64,000 bases of DNA from Paracoccus alkenifer. Its GTDB lineage: Bacteria; Pseudomonadota; Alphaproteobacteria; Rhodobacterales; Rhodobacteraceae. Position 1 is the first letter of the stretch. Each line of letters starts with the position of its first letter. This document shows positions 17,190-26,982 of this stretch, in pieces. The stretch is from positions 153,856 to 217,855 of the forward strand of contig NZ_FNXG01000005.1 of NCBI RefSeq assembly GCF_900108405.1, written 5' to 3'. A program made the position numbers and the translations under genes. The notes beneath the pieces were generated by a model. It was not told the origin of the DNA. It searched no databases and saw nothing but the letters and a program-made list of their open reading frames with translations.

Positions 17190-20100
17190 AGCGACAGGAT
17201 CCGCGCGCCCGGGCAGTGTTCGCGCGCCAGATCGCAGATGTGGCTGTGGTGGGTCAGATAGATGACCTGACAGCGGCGCGAGACCTCGGACAGCGCCGCC
17301 AGCGCCCGCGCGCTGCGGGCGTCGTCAAAGGTTTCCATGATGTCGTCGGCGATCACCGGCACCGGCCCGTGCGCCGTGGCCCATTCATGGAAACCCGCGA
17401 TGCGCAGCGCCAGATACAGCTGGAACCGCGTGCCCTTGGACATCATCGCGGGTTCCTTGGACCCGCCCTCGGCGGTCAGCGCGATCAGCCGCTCAGAGCC
17501 GTTGCCGGGCTGGGCGGTCAGGCCGGAATAGGCCCCCCCGGTGATCGCCGCGAACACGTCCGAGGCGCGGGCCAGCATCCCGCTGCGGTGGCGGTCGCGA
17601 TAGCTGCGCAGCGCGTGGTCGGTGGCGATGACGCCGGCGCGGTCGCGCAGCCAGCGGCGCGATTCGTCCTCGATCTGCAACAGCAGGGCACGGCGGCGGG
17701 CCTCGATCAGCGCCACGCGGTCGTCGCCGGGCACATCGTCCAGCGCCGCCTGCGCGCGGTAAAGCGTCTGGCGGGCGGGTTCCAGCCGCGCCTCGGCCTC
17801 GGCGCAGTGGCTTTCGGCGCGGGCCAGCGTCTCGCGCAGGCTGTCGGCCGAGGCGGGGTCCAGCCGCGCGGCGGCTTCCTCGACGCTGGCGGTGCCAAGC
17901 GCGGTGCGGATCTGCGCAGACAGCCATGCGGCCCGGCGGCGCAATTCGTCGCGCCGGGCGATACGCGCCAGCGCCGCCTGTGCCCCGGCCAGATCCGAGG
18001 CCCCCAGTTGCGGCAGGATCGCCGCCGCCTCGGCGTCCAGCCGGGCGCGGCGCTGCTGCAACCCCGCGCCGATGGCCTTGGCGCGGGCAAGCTCGTCGCC
18101 AAGCGCCTGCTGGGCGGCATCAATGCGGCGGGCCTCGGCCAGACGGGCGACGGCGGCGGCGTGGCGGGCAAGGGGGGCGTCCGGCGGCAGCGCCAGCGCC
18201 CCGGCCAGCCGGTCGACGGCGGCGGCGAAGGCGGCCTGATCGTCCTGCATGGCGCTGGTGCGGTGGCGCAGTTCCTCGGCCCGCGCCAGTGCCGCGCCAA
18301 GCTCGCGCAGCAGCGGGATCAGCGCCCGCAGCCGCCCGGCGTCGGGGGGCGCGTCGGCCAGGAAACTGCCGGCGCAGGCCCGCGCCAGCGCCTGTTCCCA
18401 ATCGTCCAGCGCCCGCTGTCGCGCGGCCTTTGCCCGCTGTCGTGCGGCAAGTTCGCGGGTCAGGCGCAGGCGTTCCGCCCGGCGCGCGCTTTCAGCCCCG
18501 GCGCGGTCCAGCAGGCGCTCGGCCTCGGCCGTCAGCTGGCGCAGGTCGCCGGCGGCTGGCTGGCCGGTGGCCCGCAGCGCCGCCGCCAGCGCATCCTGCG
18601 CCTGTGCGGCCTCGGCCTTGGCGCGGTCCGATTGGCGGCGGGCGGCGTCGGCCTCATCCGCCAGATCCAGCGCGCGGTCGCGGCGCGACAGCCAGCCGGG
18701 CAGTTCGGCCAGCGGGTCCAGAGGGTCGCAGCCGGGCAGGATCGCCCCCACCTGCGCGGCCAGATCGGCGCGCAGATCGGTCAGGGCGGATTCGGCCGCT
18801 GCCAATCCTTCGTCTGCCGCCCTAGCCAGACGCTCGGCCGCGCCCGCATCGGCGCGCGCGGCGTAAAGCCGGCCGATCTCGGCGGCGCGGTCGATCTGGG
18901 CGGTCAGCGCAAGGTCATGCGCCTGCATCGCCCCGTGGAACGTATCGGCTGAATCGCGGTCCAGCGCCGCCAGATGCGCAGCCCAGGCCGCATCCCGTTC
19001 CGCACGCAGCGCCTCGGCGCGGGCGGGGTCGGCGGGGCCGATGCTGTCGGCCAGCGCATCGCGTTCGGCGCGGCGTCGGCGCAGGTCATCCGCGCGCTCG
19101 GCTTTGACGCGGGCGGCGGTGTCGCGGGCCGCTGTCGCCGCATCCAGCCGCGCCTGCCAACCCGCCAACCGCTGGGCCGAGGGCACGGCCAGCGTCCGCA
19201 ACCCATCCGCATCGCCCCGCCACGGCGCCAGCCGCGCCAGGGCGGCATCGCGGCGGGCCACCGCCTCGGCCAGCGCGGCGGCGGCCTGATCGCGGCGCAA
19301 CGCCAGATCGGCGCGGTGCAGCGGTGCCATGGCGGCGCGCAGATCGGCGATGGCGCGATCCTCGGCGCCCTCGTCCTTTAGCGGACCACCGGCGGCGGCG
19401 AGTTCGTCGGCCCGCGCCTCGGCCTCGGCCCGCGCCGAGGCAAGATGCGCGGCCAGCCCCTCATGCGCGGTGGCAAGTTCCGCCAGATGGTCCAGCGCTG
19501 CCGGATCGACCCGCAGCGCGGTGGGGACGGTGCCCTTGGCGATGCGTTCGCCCAGCGTGGCGGCAGTGGCCTCGGCCCGCGTAAGCTCGGCCAGCCGTCG
19601 GGGCAGGTCATCGCGGGCGGCAAGAAAACGGACGCGCAGATCCTCGTCGAACGCGGGGTCGTCGGCCAGCGCCAGCGCCTGGGGGTCGGGGGTCAGCGCG
19701 GCCAGTTCATCGGCGATTCGGGTCAGCGCCTGCGTGTTGAGCGCGGTTTCGGTGCGCAGGCGCAGCTGTTCCTCGATCAGCCGCGGGACCGCCGTGTCCC
19801 AGCCGGGCGCCATGTCGGGCAGCAACTCCAGCGGCGCAAGCTCGGCGGCGACATCGGCCCATTCCGCCAGCCACGGCAGCGCATCCAGCGCCGCCTTGGC
19901 CGCATCGCGGGCGGCAACGGCGCGCGAGCGTGCACCCGCGGCCTCGTCATGGGCGGCGCGCGCAAGCCCCAGCGCATCGCGCCGCGCCCGATAGTCCGAG
20001 GCAAGCACGTCCAGCCCCCGCCGCTCGGCCGTCAGCGCATCCAGCGCGGCCAGATGTTCGCGCAGCGTGGTCTTGCGCCCGCCCTTGCGGTGGAAACCGT

Positions 20101-20617
20101 CCGCGTCCTCGCGCAGCCGGTCCAGCTGCTGGCCCAGCTCGGCCAGCCCGGCGCTGGCGGAAAACAGCAGCTGCCCCAAATCGCCCTGGCTGGACAGGAT
20201 CGAATCGCCGCCGCGCTCCATCGTCATTGCGTCCAGCGCGAACATGTCGGCGCAGGAGGCGCGGTCGATGCCGCCCATGGCGCCGTGCAGCAGCGTGTCC
20301 GGGACCGGGCGGCCATCTGCATCGGACAGCGAATCGCGGTCCTTTTTCACCCGGCGCAGCTCGCGCGTCCCGCCGGGCAGGTCCAGCAGCGCCCCGATCT
20401 GCAAGGCCGGATAGGGGTGCAGGAAATTATAGCTGGTGGTGCGGCCGATACCGAACAGCAGGTCCAGCCACGCGTTCAACAGGGTGGACTTGCCGGCCTC
20501 GTTGGGGCCGTGGACGATATGCAGGTCGGGCTGGCCGGGGGTGGCGGGGCCAAAGTCCAGCACCCGGTCGGTAAAGCCGCCATAGCGGGTCAGGTCCAGC
20601 CGCAGCAGCCGCATCAC
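17186..20617 (-). CDS. SMC/Rad50-like ATPase, YhaN type
   Basis: A 1143-residue ABC-type ATPase with the head domain split by a long Ala/Arg/Glu-rich coiled coil. Walker A is [14 protein letters not shown] near residue 38; the C-terminal head shows VPVIADDIMETFDDARSARA and VIYLTHHSHICDLA. It lacks the CxxC zinc hook of Rad50/SbcC, which fits the YhaN family. The downstream-facing start overlaps the stop of the metallophosphoesterase gene by 4 bases (ATGA), so the two probably form a Mre11/Rad50-like DNA-processing complex. Its TAA stop shares the TTAA at 17186-17189 with the convergent oxidoreductase. Confidence 0.86.
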   Translation of the reverse strand: MMRLLRLDLTRYGGFTDRVLDFGPATPGQPDLHIVHGPNEAGKSTLLNAWLDLLFGIGRTTSYNFLHPYPALQIGALLDLPGGTRELRRVKKDRDSLSDADGRPVPDTLLHGAMGGIDRASCADMFALDAMTMERGGDSILSSQGDLGQLLFSASAGLAELGQQLDRLREDADGFHRKGGRKTTLREHLAALDALTAERRGLDVLASDYRARRDALGLARAAHDEAAGARSRAVAARDAAKAALDALPWLAEWADVAAELAPLELLPDMAPGWDTAVPRLIEEQLRLRTETALNTQALTRIADELAALTPDPQALALADDPAFDEDLRVRFLAARDDLPRRLAELTRAEATAATLGERIAKGTVPTALRVDPAALDHLAELATAHEGLAAHLASARAEAEARADELAAAGGPLKDEGAEDRAIADLRAAMAPLHRADLALRRDQAAAALAEAVARRDAALARLAPWRGDADGLRTLAVPSAQRLAGWQARLDAATAARDTAARVKAERADDLRRRRAERDALADSIGPADPARAEALRAERDAAWAAHLAALDRDSADTFHGAMQAHDLALTAQIDRAAEIGRLYAARADAGAAERLARAADEGLAAAESALTDLRADLAAQVGAILPGCDPLDPLAELPGWLSRRDRALDLADEADAARRQSDRAKAEAAQAQDALAAALRATGQPAAGDLRQLTAEAERLLDRAGAESARRAERLRLTRELAARQRAKAARQRALDDWEQALARACAGSFLADAPPDAGRLRALIPLLRELGAALARAEELRHRTSAMQDDQAAFAAAVDRLAGALALPPDAPLARHAAAVARLAEARRIDAAQQALGDELARAKAIGAGLQQRRARLDAEAAAILPQLGASDLAGAQAALARIARRDELRRRAAWLSAQIRTALGTASVEEAAARLDPASADSLRETLARAESHCAEAEARLEPARQTLYRAQAALDDVPGDDRVALIEARRRALLLQIEDESRRWLRDRAGVIATDHALRSYRDRHRSGMLARASDVFAAITGGAYSGLTAQPGNGSERLIALTAEGGSKEPAMMSKGTRFQLYLALRIAGFHEWATAHGPVPVIADDIMETFDDARSARALAALSEVSRRCQVIYLTHHSHICDLAREHCPGARILSL

Positions 20618-21897
20618 GCCGCCCCGTCGTCGTGACTTGCGCCTGCAAGACGCGCGATCGCATCCTCGGTCCCTTCGCGCGCCAGCTCGGCCAGGGTCGC
20701 GTCCAGCGCGGCGGCATCGGCGCCGAAATTGCCGCGCAGCTCGGCGGGCAGCAGGCGCAGCAGGTCATCGGCTGCGGCGCGCAGCTCGGCGGTGAAATCG
20801 GGGCTACCCAGAACCTCGGCCGCGATCAGCCGCCCCAGCTCGGGCAGCGGGGCGCCGTCGGGTGCGGGCTGGTCGGCGCTGTCGAGCGTGCAGAGGCTCG
20901 AAAGTTTTTCGATCCAGACCCGGCCGGTGGCCTCGGCCGCCGCCTCGGCCTCGGCCTGCAACAGGTCAAGATCGCGCCGGATCCGCCAGGCCAGCGGCGT
21001 CGCCCCCACCAGCACCACCCGCGCCACCAGATGGGGCGAACGCGCGGTTTCACGCGCGCCTTCCAGCGCGGTGCGCAGCCGGGCGACCAGAGCGGGCCAT
21101 TCCGTCAGCCCCGCGGCGTCCACGCGCAGCTCGGCGAACTCGGCGATGCTGGTCAGCCGGTCTTCGATCACCATGCCGCCGCCGGGCGGGATCGTCACCA
21201 GCACCACCCCGCGCGGGCCGGATTCGCCGATGTCGCGGCCCTGCGGGATGCCGGGCATCACGATCTGCGCCCGCCCGGCGACCTGCCGCGAAGGCTTGTG
21301 GATATGCCCCAGCGCCCAGTAATCATAGCCCCAGCGCCCCAGATCGACGGGGGAGACCGGCGCATAGGGGTCATGCCTGGCCGCGCCGCCAAGGCTTGTG
21401 TGCATCAGCCCGATATTCACCGCATCGGCGACCGGAGGCGGGTAATCCCCCAGCCGCGAGACCTCGGCCCGGTGATCGCGAAAGCTAAGCCCGTGCAGGA
21501 CCACGGGGGTCGCGCCGTCGGGGCGAGGCAGGGCGATCGCCTCGGGCTGGTCGCCGTAGACATGGACGAGGTCGGGCAGCACCAGCTCGCGCGTGATCCG
21601 TGACAGCGCGTCGTGATTGCCGCGGATGATGTGGACCGCGATTCCGGCCTGATCCAGCCGCCCCAGCTGCGCGGCCAGAAACCGCGCCGTGGTCATCGAG
21701 GTCTGGTCGCCGTCGTAAAGATCGCCCGCCAGCAGCAGCGCATCCACCCGCTCGGCCAGACACAGATCGACGATGTTGACGAACGCCTGCCGTGTCGCGG
21801 TGCCGATCAGCTCGGCCACCTGCGGCGCCCGCAGCGCGAGCGAGCGCAGCGGGCTGTCCAGATGGATGTCGGCGGCATGGACGAAACGAAAGCTCAT
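20614..21897 (-). CDS. DNA repair metallophosphoesterase, YhaO/SbcD-like
   Basis: A 427-residue calcineurin-like phosphoesterase of the SbcD/Mre11 superfamily. Metal-binding motifs are clear: FVHAADIHLDSPL, LLAGDLYDGDQ, IRGNHDALSR and ALGHIHKPS. The C-terminal 150 residues form the ATPase-contact region. The start MSFRFVHAADIH at 21897 was chosen because it puts the first motif at the N-terminus; the open frame extends 18 codons further through a repeat-rich region. It is translationally coupled to the YhaN-like ATPase. Nuclease activity is inferred from the family. Confidence 0.9.
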   Translation of the reverse strand: MSFRFVHAADIHLDSPLRSLALRAPQVAELIGTATRQAFVNIVDLCLAERVDALLLAGDLYDGDQTSMTTARFLAAQLGRLDQAGIAVHIIRGNHDALSRITRELVLPDLVHVYGDQPEAIALPRPDGATPVVLHGLSFRDHRAEVSRLGDYPPPVADAVNIGLMHTSLGGAARHDPYAPVSPVDLGRWGYDYWALGHIHKPSRQVAGRAQIVMPGIPQGRDIGESGPRGVVLVTIPPGGGMVIEDRLTSIAEFAELRVDAAGLTEWPALVARLRTALEGARETARSPHLVARVVLVGATPLAWRIRRDLDLLQAEAEAAAEATGRVWIEKLSSLCTLDSADQPAPDGAPLPELGRLIAAEVLGSPDFTAELRAAADDLLRLLPAELRGNFGADAAALDATLAELAREGTEDAIARLAGASHDDGAA

Positions 21898-21951
21898 TTG
21901 CGCGGGACTGTTCCCCGGACCGGCGGCAAGTGCAAGCGGCGCCGGGATCAT

Positions 21952-22001
21952 GGGTATTTGAACCAGAAAGAAATCCGCGCTTCTTTCTGGCTGAAATACC
22001 C
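21952..22001. repeat. Intergenic nested palindrome, family B
   Basis: A 50-base interrupted palindrome. The outer arms are GGGTATTT (21952-21959) and AAATACCC (21994-22001); the inner arms are CCAGAAAGAA (21963-21972) and TTCTTTCTGG (21981-21990), with an 8-base loop. It lies between the DUF1491 stop and the YhaO-like start. A GC-rich hairpin region (GGGGGGCGAAGCCCCC) follows at 22021-22036. The same arms recur at 59965-60047. Confidence 0.75.
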
Positions 22002-22041
22002 TGGGGGGAGCGCGCAGCGCGGGGGGCGAAGCCCCCTTTCC

Positions 22042-22368
22042 TCAGTCGGCCAGCGTGGTGACGGCTTCGCCCTCGGGCAATTCCAGCTCGATCACCCACA
22101 GGTCGGGGTCGGTGGCGCGGCGGCGGGCGGCGGCGGCGTCGATGTCGCGGGGCGTGCCCTCGGCTTGCAGCGCCCAGATGCTTGCGTCGGTCATCGGGTC
22201 GTAATCCTGCCCCCACAGCTCGGCGCGGCCGTCCGGGCGCAGCACGGTCAGGCAGATCGCGCCCGCGGTGTCGTCGCCGCGGTGGACGACATAGGCGCCG
22301 CGCCCGGCCAGGTCCATCCGCCGCAGGATCGCCGCGACCCGCAGTCCTGCCGCCAGCCGCGGCTGCAT
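22042..22368 (-). CDS. DUF1491 family protein
   Basis: A 108-residue cytoplasmic protein of the alphaproteobacterial DUF1491 family, function unknown. The N-terminus RLAAGLRVAAILRRMDLAGR and GAYVVHRGDDTAGAICLTVL are characteristic. It starts in a TGATG overlap with the era stop (one base), so it is translated with era. The conserved placement beside era suggests a link to ribosome assembly or the shared operon, but nothing in the sequence shows an activity. A family B repeat region follows its stop. Confidence 0.82.
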   Translation of the reverse strand: MQPRLAAGLRVAAILRRMDLAGRGAYVVHRGDDTAGAICLTVLRPDGRAELWGQDYDPMTDASIWALQAEGTPRDIDAAAARRRATDPDLWVIELELPEGEAVTTLAD

Positions 22369-23309
22369 CAGCCGTTGCCGTCGCGGAAGTCGAGGCCCAT
22401 CTCGCGGAAGCGTTCCGCCTCGTCCAGCCAGTTCTCGCGCAGGACCACGCGCAGGAACAGATGCACGGGGCGGCCCATGAACTCGGTGATTTCCTCGCGC
22501 GCGGCGCGGCTGACGCCCTTGATCGTCTCGCCGCCCTTGCCCAGCACGATGCCCTTGTGGCCGGGGCGGCTGACATAGATCACCTGGTCGATGCGGGCGC
22601 TGCCGTCGTCGCGTTCCTGCCAGTGTTCGGTTTCCACGGTCAGCTGATAGGGGATTTCCTCGTGCAGGCGCAGGGTCAGCTTTTCGCGGGTGATCTCGGC
22701 CGCGATCATCCGCATCGGCAGGTCGGCGATCTGGTCCTCGGGGTAAAGCCACGGCCCCTCGGGCAGGGTCTCGGCCAGCCAGTCCATCAGGTCGCCCGTG
22801 CCGTGCCCGCGCTCGGCCGAGATCATGAAGCTGCGCTCGAACGGGAACGCCTCGTTCATGCGCTGCGACAGCGCCAGCAGGGTTTCGGCCTTGACCCGGT
22901 CGATCTTGTTGATCGCCAGCGCCACCGGCCGGCCCGAAGATCTTTCGCGCAGGTTGTCGAGGATTTCCTGCACGCCCGGGGTCAGCCCGCGATGCGCCTC
23001 GATCAGCAGCACGATGATGTCGGCGTCGGCGGCGCCGCCCCATGCGGCGGCCACCATGCTGCGGTCCAGCCGCCGGCGCGGGCGGAAGATGCCGGGCGTG
23101 TCCACGAACACCACCTGCGCCGGCCCGTGCATGGCGATGCCGCGGATGCGGGCGCGGGTGGTCTGGACCTTGTGGGTCACGATCGAGACCTTGGCCCCGA
23201 CCATCCGGTTCAGCAGCGTCGATTTCCCGGCGTTGGGTTCCCCGATCAGCGCCACGAACCCGGCGCGGGTGGGGATTTCGGGCTGGGTGTCGGTCGGATG
23301 GTCGGTCAT
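22368..23309 (-). CDS. era: GTPase Era
   Basis: Era is a GTPase that binds 16S rRNA and assists 30S maturation. The 313-residue protein has the G1 motif [15 protein letters not shown]2 TTRARIRG, G3 DTPGIF, G4 NKID, and a C-terminal KH domain with [17 protein letters not shown]. The start MTDHPTDTQ lies in an ATGA overlap with rnc, the classic rnc-era coupling. The DUF1491 gene follows in a TGATG overlap. Confidence 0.97.
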   Translation of the reverse strand: MTDHPTDTQPEIPTRAGFVALIGEPNAGKSTLLNRMVGAKVSIVTHKVQTTRARIRGIAMHGPAQVVFVDTPGIFRPRRRLDRSMVAAAWGGAADADIIVLLIEAHRGLTPGVQEILDNLRERSSGRPVALAINKIDRVKAETLLALSQRMNEAFPFERSFMISAERGHGTGDLMDWLAETLPEGPWLYPEDQIADLPMRMIAAEITREKLTLRLHEEIPYQLTVETEHWQERDDGSARIDQVIYVSRPGHKGIVLGKGGETIKGVSRAAREEITEFMGRPVHLFLRVVLRENWLDEAERFREMGLDFRDGNG

Positions 23310-23995
23310 GGGATTTCCCCGATCTGGGCCAGCATCGCGCTTGCGGCGGCCTGTTCGATGTTGCGCTTGGTGCCGGTGCCGCTGGCCTCGGCCTCGCGCC
23401 CGTCGTCCAGCCGCACGATGATGCGGAATCGCGGCGCGTGGTCGGGGCCCGAGCGTTCGGCGATGCGGTAGTCGGGCGGCCCCATCCCCTGCGCCTGCGC
23501 CCATTCCTGCAACGCGGTCTTGGGGTTGAAGGCCGCGGCCTCGGCCGATTCCAGCCGCGGCCCCCACAGGCGCAGGATCATCGCCCGCGCGGCCTCGAAT
23601 CCGGCGTCCAGATAGACGGCGGCGATCACCGCCTCCATCGCGTCGCCCAGCAGCGCGTCCTTGCGCCGGCCCCCGGTCATCATCTCGGAGCGGCCCAGCT
23701 TCATCACCTCGCCCAGGCCGATCTCGCGCGCGATCAGGGCGCAGGTCTCGCCGCGCACCAGCGCGTTCAGGCGGGGGGCCAGCTGACCCTCGGTCGCGGC
23801 CTGATCATGGGCCAGCAGCGCGTCGGCGATGGTCAGCCCCAGCACCCGGTCGCCCAGGAACTCCAGCCGCTGGTTGTCGGGGCGGGTGGCCGAGGACAGG
23901 CTGCCATGGGTCAGCGCCCGCACCAGCAGCGAGATATCCGCGAAATCATGCCCCAGCCGGGCGGAAAACGCGGCAAGCTCGGCCGAGAGCTTCAC
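23306..23995 (-). CDS. rnc: Ribonuclease III
   Basis: RNase III cleaves double-stranded RNA in rRNA and mRNA processing. The 229 residues contain the signature [14 protein letters not shown], the second catalytic segment [17 protein letters not shown], and a C-terminal dsRNA-binding domain beginning near [11 protein letters not shown] and ending with [14 protein letters not shown]. It is positioned between lepB and era, with a 9-base gap to the former and an ATGA overlap with the latter. Confidence 0.97.
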   Translation of the reverse strand: MKLSAELAAFSARLGHDFADISLLVRALTHGSLSSATRPDNQRLEFLGDRVLGLTIADALLAHDQAATEGQLAPRLNALVRGETCALIAREIGLGEVMKLGRSEMMTGGRRKDALLGDAMEAVIAAVYLDAGFEAARAMILRLWGPRLESAEAAAFNPKTALQEWAQAQGMGPPDYRIAERSGPDHAPRFRIIVRLDDGREAEASGTGTKRNIEQAAASAMLAQIGEIP

Positions 23996-24004
23996 CCCGC
24001 CACC

Positions 24005-24799
24005 TCAGTGCACCGCATGGAAAAAGCGGTCGCCCCGCCACGTCCAGAAATACAGCAGCGAGGCCCCCGCGGACGAGAACATCACCCGGTCCGCCCGGCC
24101 GATCAGATATTCCGCCGGCACAAAGCCCAAGCCGCCCGCGATGGCCGGCACACGGCTGTCTTCCGAGTTGTCGCGATTGTCGCCCATGAAGAAATACGTC
24201 CCCGCCGGCACGGTGAACACCGGCGTGTCGTCCAGCGGCCAGTTGTCGAGGATGTTCAGCACGTCATGGCTGCGCCCGCCGGGCAGTTCCTCGGTAAACC
24301 GGGGCTTTTCGCAGGCGCCGCCCTCGGGCACGGGTTCGTTGGCGCAGCGCGGCATGGACCGCGCCGGGCCTTGCGGGGTTTTCGGCTCGGCAAAGATGCC
24401 GTTCGGGGTCTGCGGCACCGGCTGTCCGTTCAGGATCAGCTGGCCGGCCTGCATCTGCACGGTGTCGCCCGGCAGCCCGATCACCCGCTTGATGAAATCG
24501 ACGTCGCGGGTGGGGTGGCGAAACACCACCACGTCGCCGCGTTCGGGTTCGGACCCCAGGATGCGGCCGGACACCGGGCACAGCGCAAAGGGGCAGGAAT
24601 AGCGCGAATAGCCATAGGCCATCTTGTTGACGAACAGAAAATCGCCGATCAGCAGCGTGTCCTTCATCGATCCAGAGGGAATCCAGAACGGCTGGAAGAA
24701 CAGGGTGCGGAAGATGCCCGCGATGACCAGCGCCCAGAACACGGTCTTGACCGTTTCCCAGATGCCGCCGTCCTTTTTCACGGTATTCGTGCGGGCCAT
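24005..24799 (-). CDS. lepB: Signal peptidase I
   Basis: LepB removes Sec and Tat signal peptides on the outer face of the inner membrane. The 264-residue protein has a membrane helix at about residues 15-35, the catalytic serine in IPSGSMKDTLLIGD (Ser44), and the lysine in DVDFIKRVIGLPGD (about Lys104). The C-terminal box FFMGDNRDNSEDSR is also present. An inserted Cys-containing loop (YSRYSCPFALCP and a later CEKPRF) is visible. The start MARTNTVKK follows GAGAGA. It belongs to the acpS-lepB-rnc-era row. Confidence 0.96.
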   Translation of the reverse strand: MARTNTVKKDGGIWETVKTVFWALVIAGIFRTLFFQPFWIPSGSMKDTLLIGDFLFVNKMAYGYSRYSCPFALCPVSGRILGSEPERGDVVVFRHPTRDVDFIKRVIGLPGDTVQMQAGQLILNGQPVPQTPNGIFAEPKTPQGPARSMPRCANEPVPEGGACEKPRFTEELPGGRSHDVLNILDNWPLDDTPVFTVPAGTYFFMGDNRDNSEDSRVPAIAGGLGFVPAEYLIGRADRVMFSSAGASLLYFWTWRGDRFFHAVH

Positions 24800-24855
24800 G
24801 ATGTCTCTCGTCAAAGGCAGGATCGGGGGTTCTTGGGGGCTGGACCGGGGCGAAG

Positions 24856-25323
24856 TCAAGCGCCCGCGCGTCCCGATTTCACCCGTTCGGCCAGCAAAGT
24901 GGGCAATACCGGGGGCAGAGGGGCGGATTCCGGCACCGCCTCGATCACCACGAAGGCCTGCGCCCAGGGGTCGTCGTCGGTCAGGGTGACGTGGATATGG
25001 GCGCGGTGGCCCGGCGGCGTCATCGCCGCCAGCCGCTTGGCCGCCCAGCCGGTCAGGGCCATCACCGGCTGGCCCGAGCGCAGGTTCGTCACCGCCATGT
25101 CGCGCCAGGCGATGCCCATGGAAAGCCCGGTCCCCAGCGCCTTGGAACACGCCTCTTTCGCGGCCCAGCGTTTCGCCAGCGTCGCGGCCTCATGCGGGCG
25201 GCGGGCGGCGCGGGCAAGTTCGGTTTCGGTGAACACGCGGTTGCGAAACCGGTCGCCGTGGCGGTCCAGCACCGCGGAAATGCGGTCGATATTGCACAGG
25301 TCGGTGCCGACGCCGAGGATCAT
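24856..25323 (-). CDS. acpS: Holo-[acyl-carrier-protein] synthase
   Basis: AcpS transfers 4'-phosphopantetheine from CoA to acyl carrier protein. The 155-residue sequence begins with [15 protein letters not shown] and has [20 protein letters not shown], the two Mg-binding family motifs. The ATG at 25323 matches the family start; eleven further open codons upstream overlap the pdxJ end. It lies 7 bases after pdxJ and upstream of lepB. The C-terminal tail is about 20 residues longer than in many AcpS proteins. Confidence 0.96.
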   Translation of the reverse strand: MILGVGTDLCNIDRISAVLDRHGDRFRNRVFTETELARAARRPHEAATLAKRWAAKEACSKALGTGLSMGIAWRDMAVTNLRSGQPVMALTGWAAKRLAAMTPPGHRAHIHVTLTDDDPWAQAFVVIEAVPESAPLPPVLPTLLAERVKSGRAGA

Positions 25324-25330
25324 TGCAGGG

Positions 25331-26074
25331 TCACGACCCCACCCCCCGCGCCGCATCCATCCGCGCCCGCATCTCGCGGATTGCGGGGCCGAGGCCGGTA
25401 AAGATCGACTCGGAGATCAGGAAATGGCCGATGTTCAGTTCCCGCAGTTCCGGCAGTGCGGCGATAGGGCCGACGGTGTCGAACGTCAGTCCGTGGCCCG
25501 CGTGGACTTCGAGTCCCAGCGAGGCGGCCAGTCGTGCGCCCGCGGCCAGCCCGGCCAGCTCGGCGTCGCGTTGGGCGTGGCGGCCCTCGGTGTCGAGGTC
25601 GCAATAGGCGCCGGTGTGCAGTTCGACCACTGCGGCGCCGATGCGGGCGGCGGCCTCGATCTGGCGCGGATCGTGGCCGATGAACATCGACACCCGGCAG
25701 CCGGCATCGCGCAGCGGTGCGATGAAATCGCGCAGCCGCGATTCGTCCGAGATGATGTCCAGCCCGCCCTCGGTCGTGCGCTCCTCGCGCTTTTCGGGGA
25801 CGACGCAGACGGCGTGGGGGCGGTGGCGCAGGGCGATTGCCTGCATTTCCGCGGTCGCCGCCATCTCGAAATTCAGCGGCACGCGCAGGGTCTCGGCCAG
25901 TCTTGCGATGTCGTCGTCGGTGATGTGGCGGCGATCCTCGCGCAGATGGGCGGTGATGCCGTCGGCGCCGGCGTCCTGCGCGATCGCCGCCGCCCGCAAC
26001 GGGTCGGGCCAGGGGGTGCCGCGCGCATTGCGCACCGTGGCCACATGGTCGATGTTCACGCCAAGCCGCAGCAT
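25331..26074 (-). CDS. pdxJ: Pyridoxine 5'-phosphate synthase
   Basis: PdxJ condenses 1-deoxyxylulose 5-phosphate with 3-amino-2-oxopropyl phosphate to give pyridoxine 5'-phosphate. The 247-residue protein shows [16 protein letters not shown] at the start, then [14 protein letters not shown], the [17 protein letters not shown] segment, and [15 protein letters not shown] near the C-terminus. The start MLRLGVNID matches the family. It heads the pdxJ-acpS-lepB-rnc-era row on the minus strand, 38 bases after ispE. Confidence 0.97.
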   Translation of the reverse strand: MLRLGVNIDHVATVRNARGTPWPDPLRAAAIAQDAGADGITAHLREDRRHITDDDIARLAETLRVPLNFEMAATAEMQAIALRHRPHAVCVVPEKREERTTEGGLDIISDESRLRDFIAPLRDAGCRVSMFIGHDPRQIEAAARIGAAVVELHTGAYCDLDTEGRHAQRDAELAGLAAGARLAASLGLEVHAGHGLTFDTVGPIAALPELRELNIGHFLISESIFTGLGPAIREMRARMDAARGVGS

Positions 26075-26112
26075 GGTTTCTTTCCCCCCGATCAAGGACA
26101 TTGCGCGCAACT

Positions 26113-26943
26113 CTATCCGGGGGCGCCGGCGGGGGATAGTCCCGGCAGGGTGGCGGTGGCCTGCACCCACCAGCCGGGGCTGGCGGCCAGGATCGCCTGC
26201 GCCGCCGCCTGCGCGGCGGGTGCGGTCGGGAACACTCCGAAACAGGTCGCGCCGGAGCCCGACATACGGGTGAACCGCGCCCCTTGCGCCGCCAGCGCGG
26301 CAAGGCAGTCGCCGACGACCGGGCGCAGCGAAAGCGCCGGCGCCTGAAGGTCGTTGCGGGTGGTTTCCAGCCAGCGCAGCAGCGAGCCGGCATCGGCCGA
26401 GGGCACAGGCCCGGCCATCGGGTCGCCGTCGCGGCGGTCCAGCGCGGCAAAGACAGCGGGCGTCGAGGTCTCTACGCGAGGGTTCACCAGCACCAGATGC
26501 AGCACCGGCAGGGGCAGGGGCTGGATCAGCTCGCCTACGCCGCGCATCCGCAGCGGGCGCGACAGCAGGCAGGCGGGCAGGTCGGCGCCAAGCGCCTCGG
26601 GGTGGGCGGGGTGGCGGCCAAGCGCGCGCAGCACCGCCGCCGCATCCGCCGTGCCGCCGCCGATGCCCGAGGCCGGGGGCAGGCGCTTGTCCAGCACCAC
26701 ATGCGCCCGCGCGCCCACCGCATCCAGCGCGCGCAGGCACAGATTGTCGGCGCCGGCGGGCACCGCATCCGCAAACGGCCCGGTCACGGTCAGCGAGGTT
26801 TCGGCCGCCGGCGTGACCTGCACGCGGTCCCCCAGCGCGGTGAACGCAACCAGCGAATCAAGCAGGTGATAGCCGTCCACCCGCCGCCCGGTGACATGCA
26901 GCGCCAGATTGATCTTGGCGGGCGCCAGCAGGGGGGCCAGCAT
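26113..26943 (-). CDS. ispE: 4-diphosphocytidyl-2-C-methyl-D-erythritol kinase
   Basis: IspE phosphorylates CDP-ME in the non-mevalonate isoprenoid pathway. It is a GHMP kinase of 276 residues with [20 protein letters not shown] at the N-terminus, the ATP loop [17 protein letters not shown], and the C-terminal [12 protein letters not shown] motif. The start [12 protein letters not shown] at 26943 agrees best with homologues; an alternative at 26976-26979, three bases after the upstream TPR gene stop, would add 11-12 residues. It is a likely member of the same transcript as the TPR gene and pdxJ. Confidence 0.95.
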   Translation of the reverse strand: MLAPLLAPAKINLALHVTGRRVDGYHLLDSLVAFTALGDRVQVTPAAETSLTVTGPFADAVPAGADNLCLRALDAVGARAHVVLDKRLPPASGIGGGTADAAAVLRALGRHPAHPEALGADLPACLLSRPLRMRGVGELIQPLPLPVLHLVLVNPRVETSTPAVFAALDRRDGDPMAGPVPSADAGSLLRWLETTRNDLQAPALSLRPVVGDCLAALAAQGARFTRMSGSGATCFGVFPTAPAAQAAAQAILAASPGWWVQATATLPGLSPAGAPG

Positions 26944-26982
26944 TGGGACAGCTTTGCCCGGCGTGTCGGCGCACATCACCGC

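Noticed and set aside
23042..26347. 1101-codon plus-strand open frame
   Set aside because: It crosses era, rnc, lepB, acpS, pdxJ and ispE on the opposite strand; no domain or codon pattern of its own.
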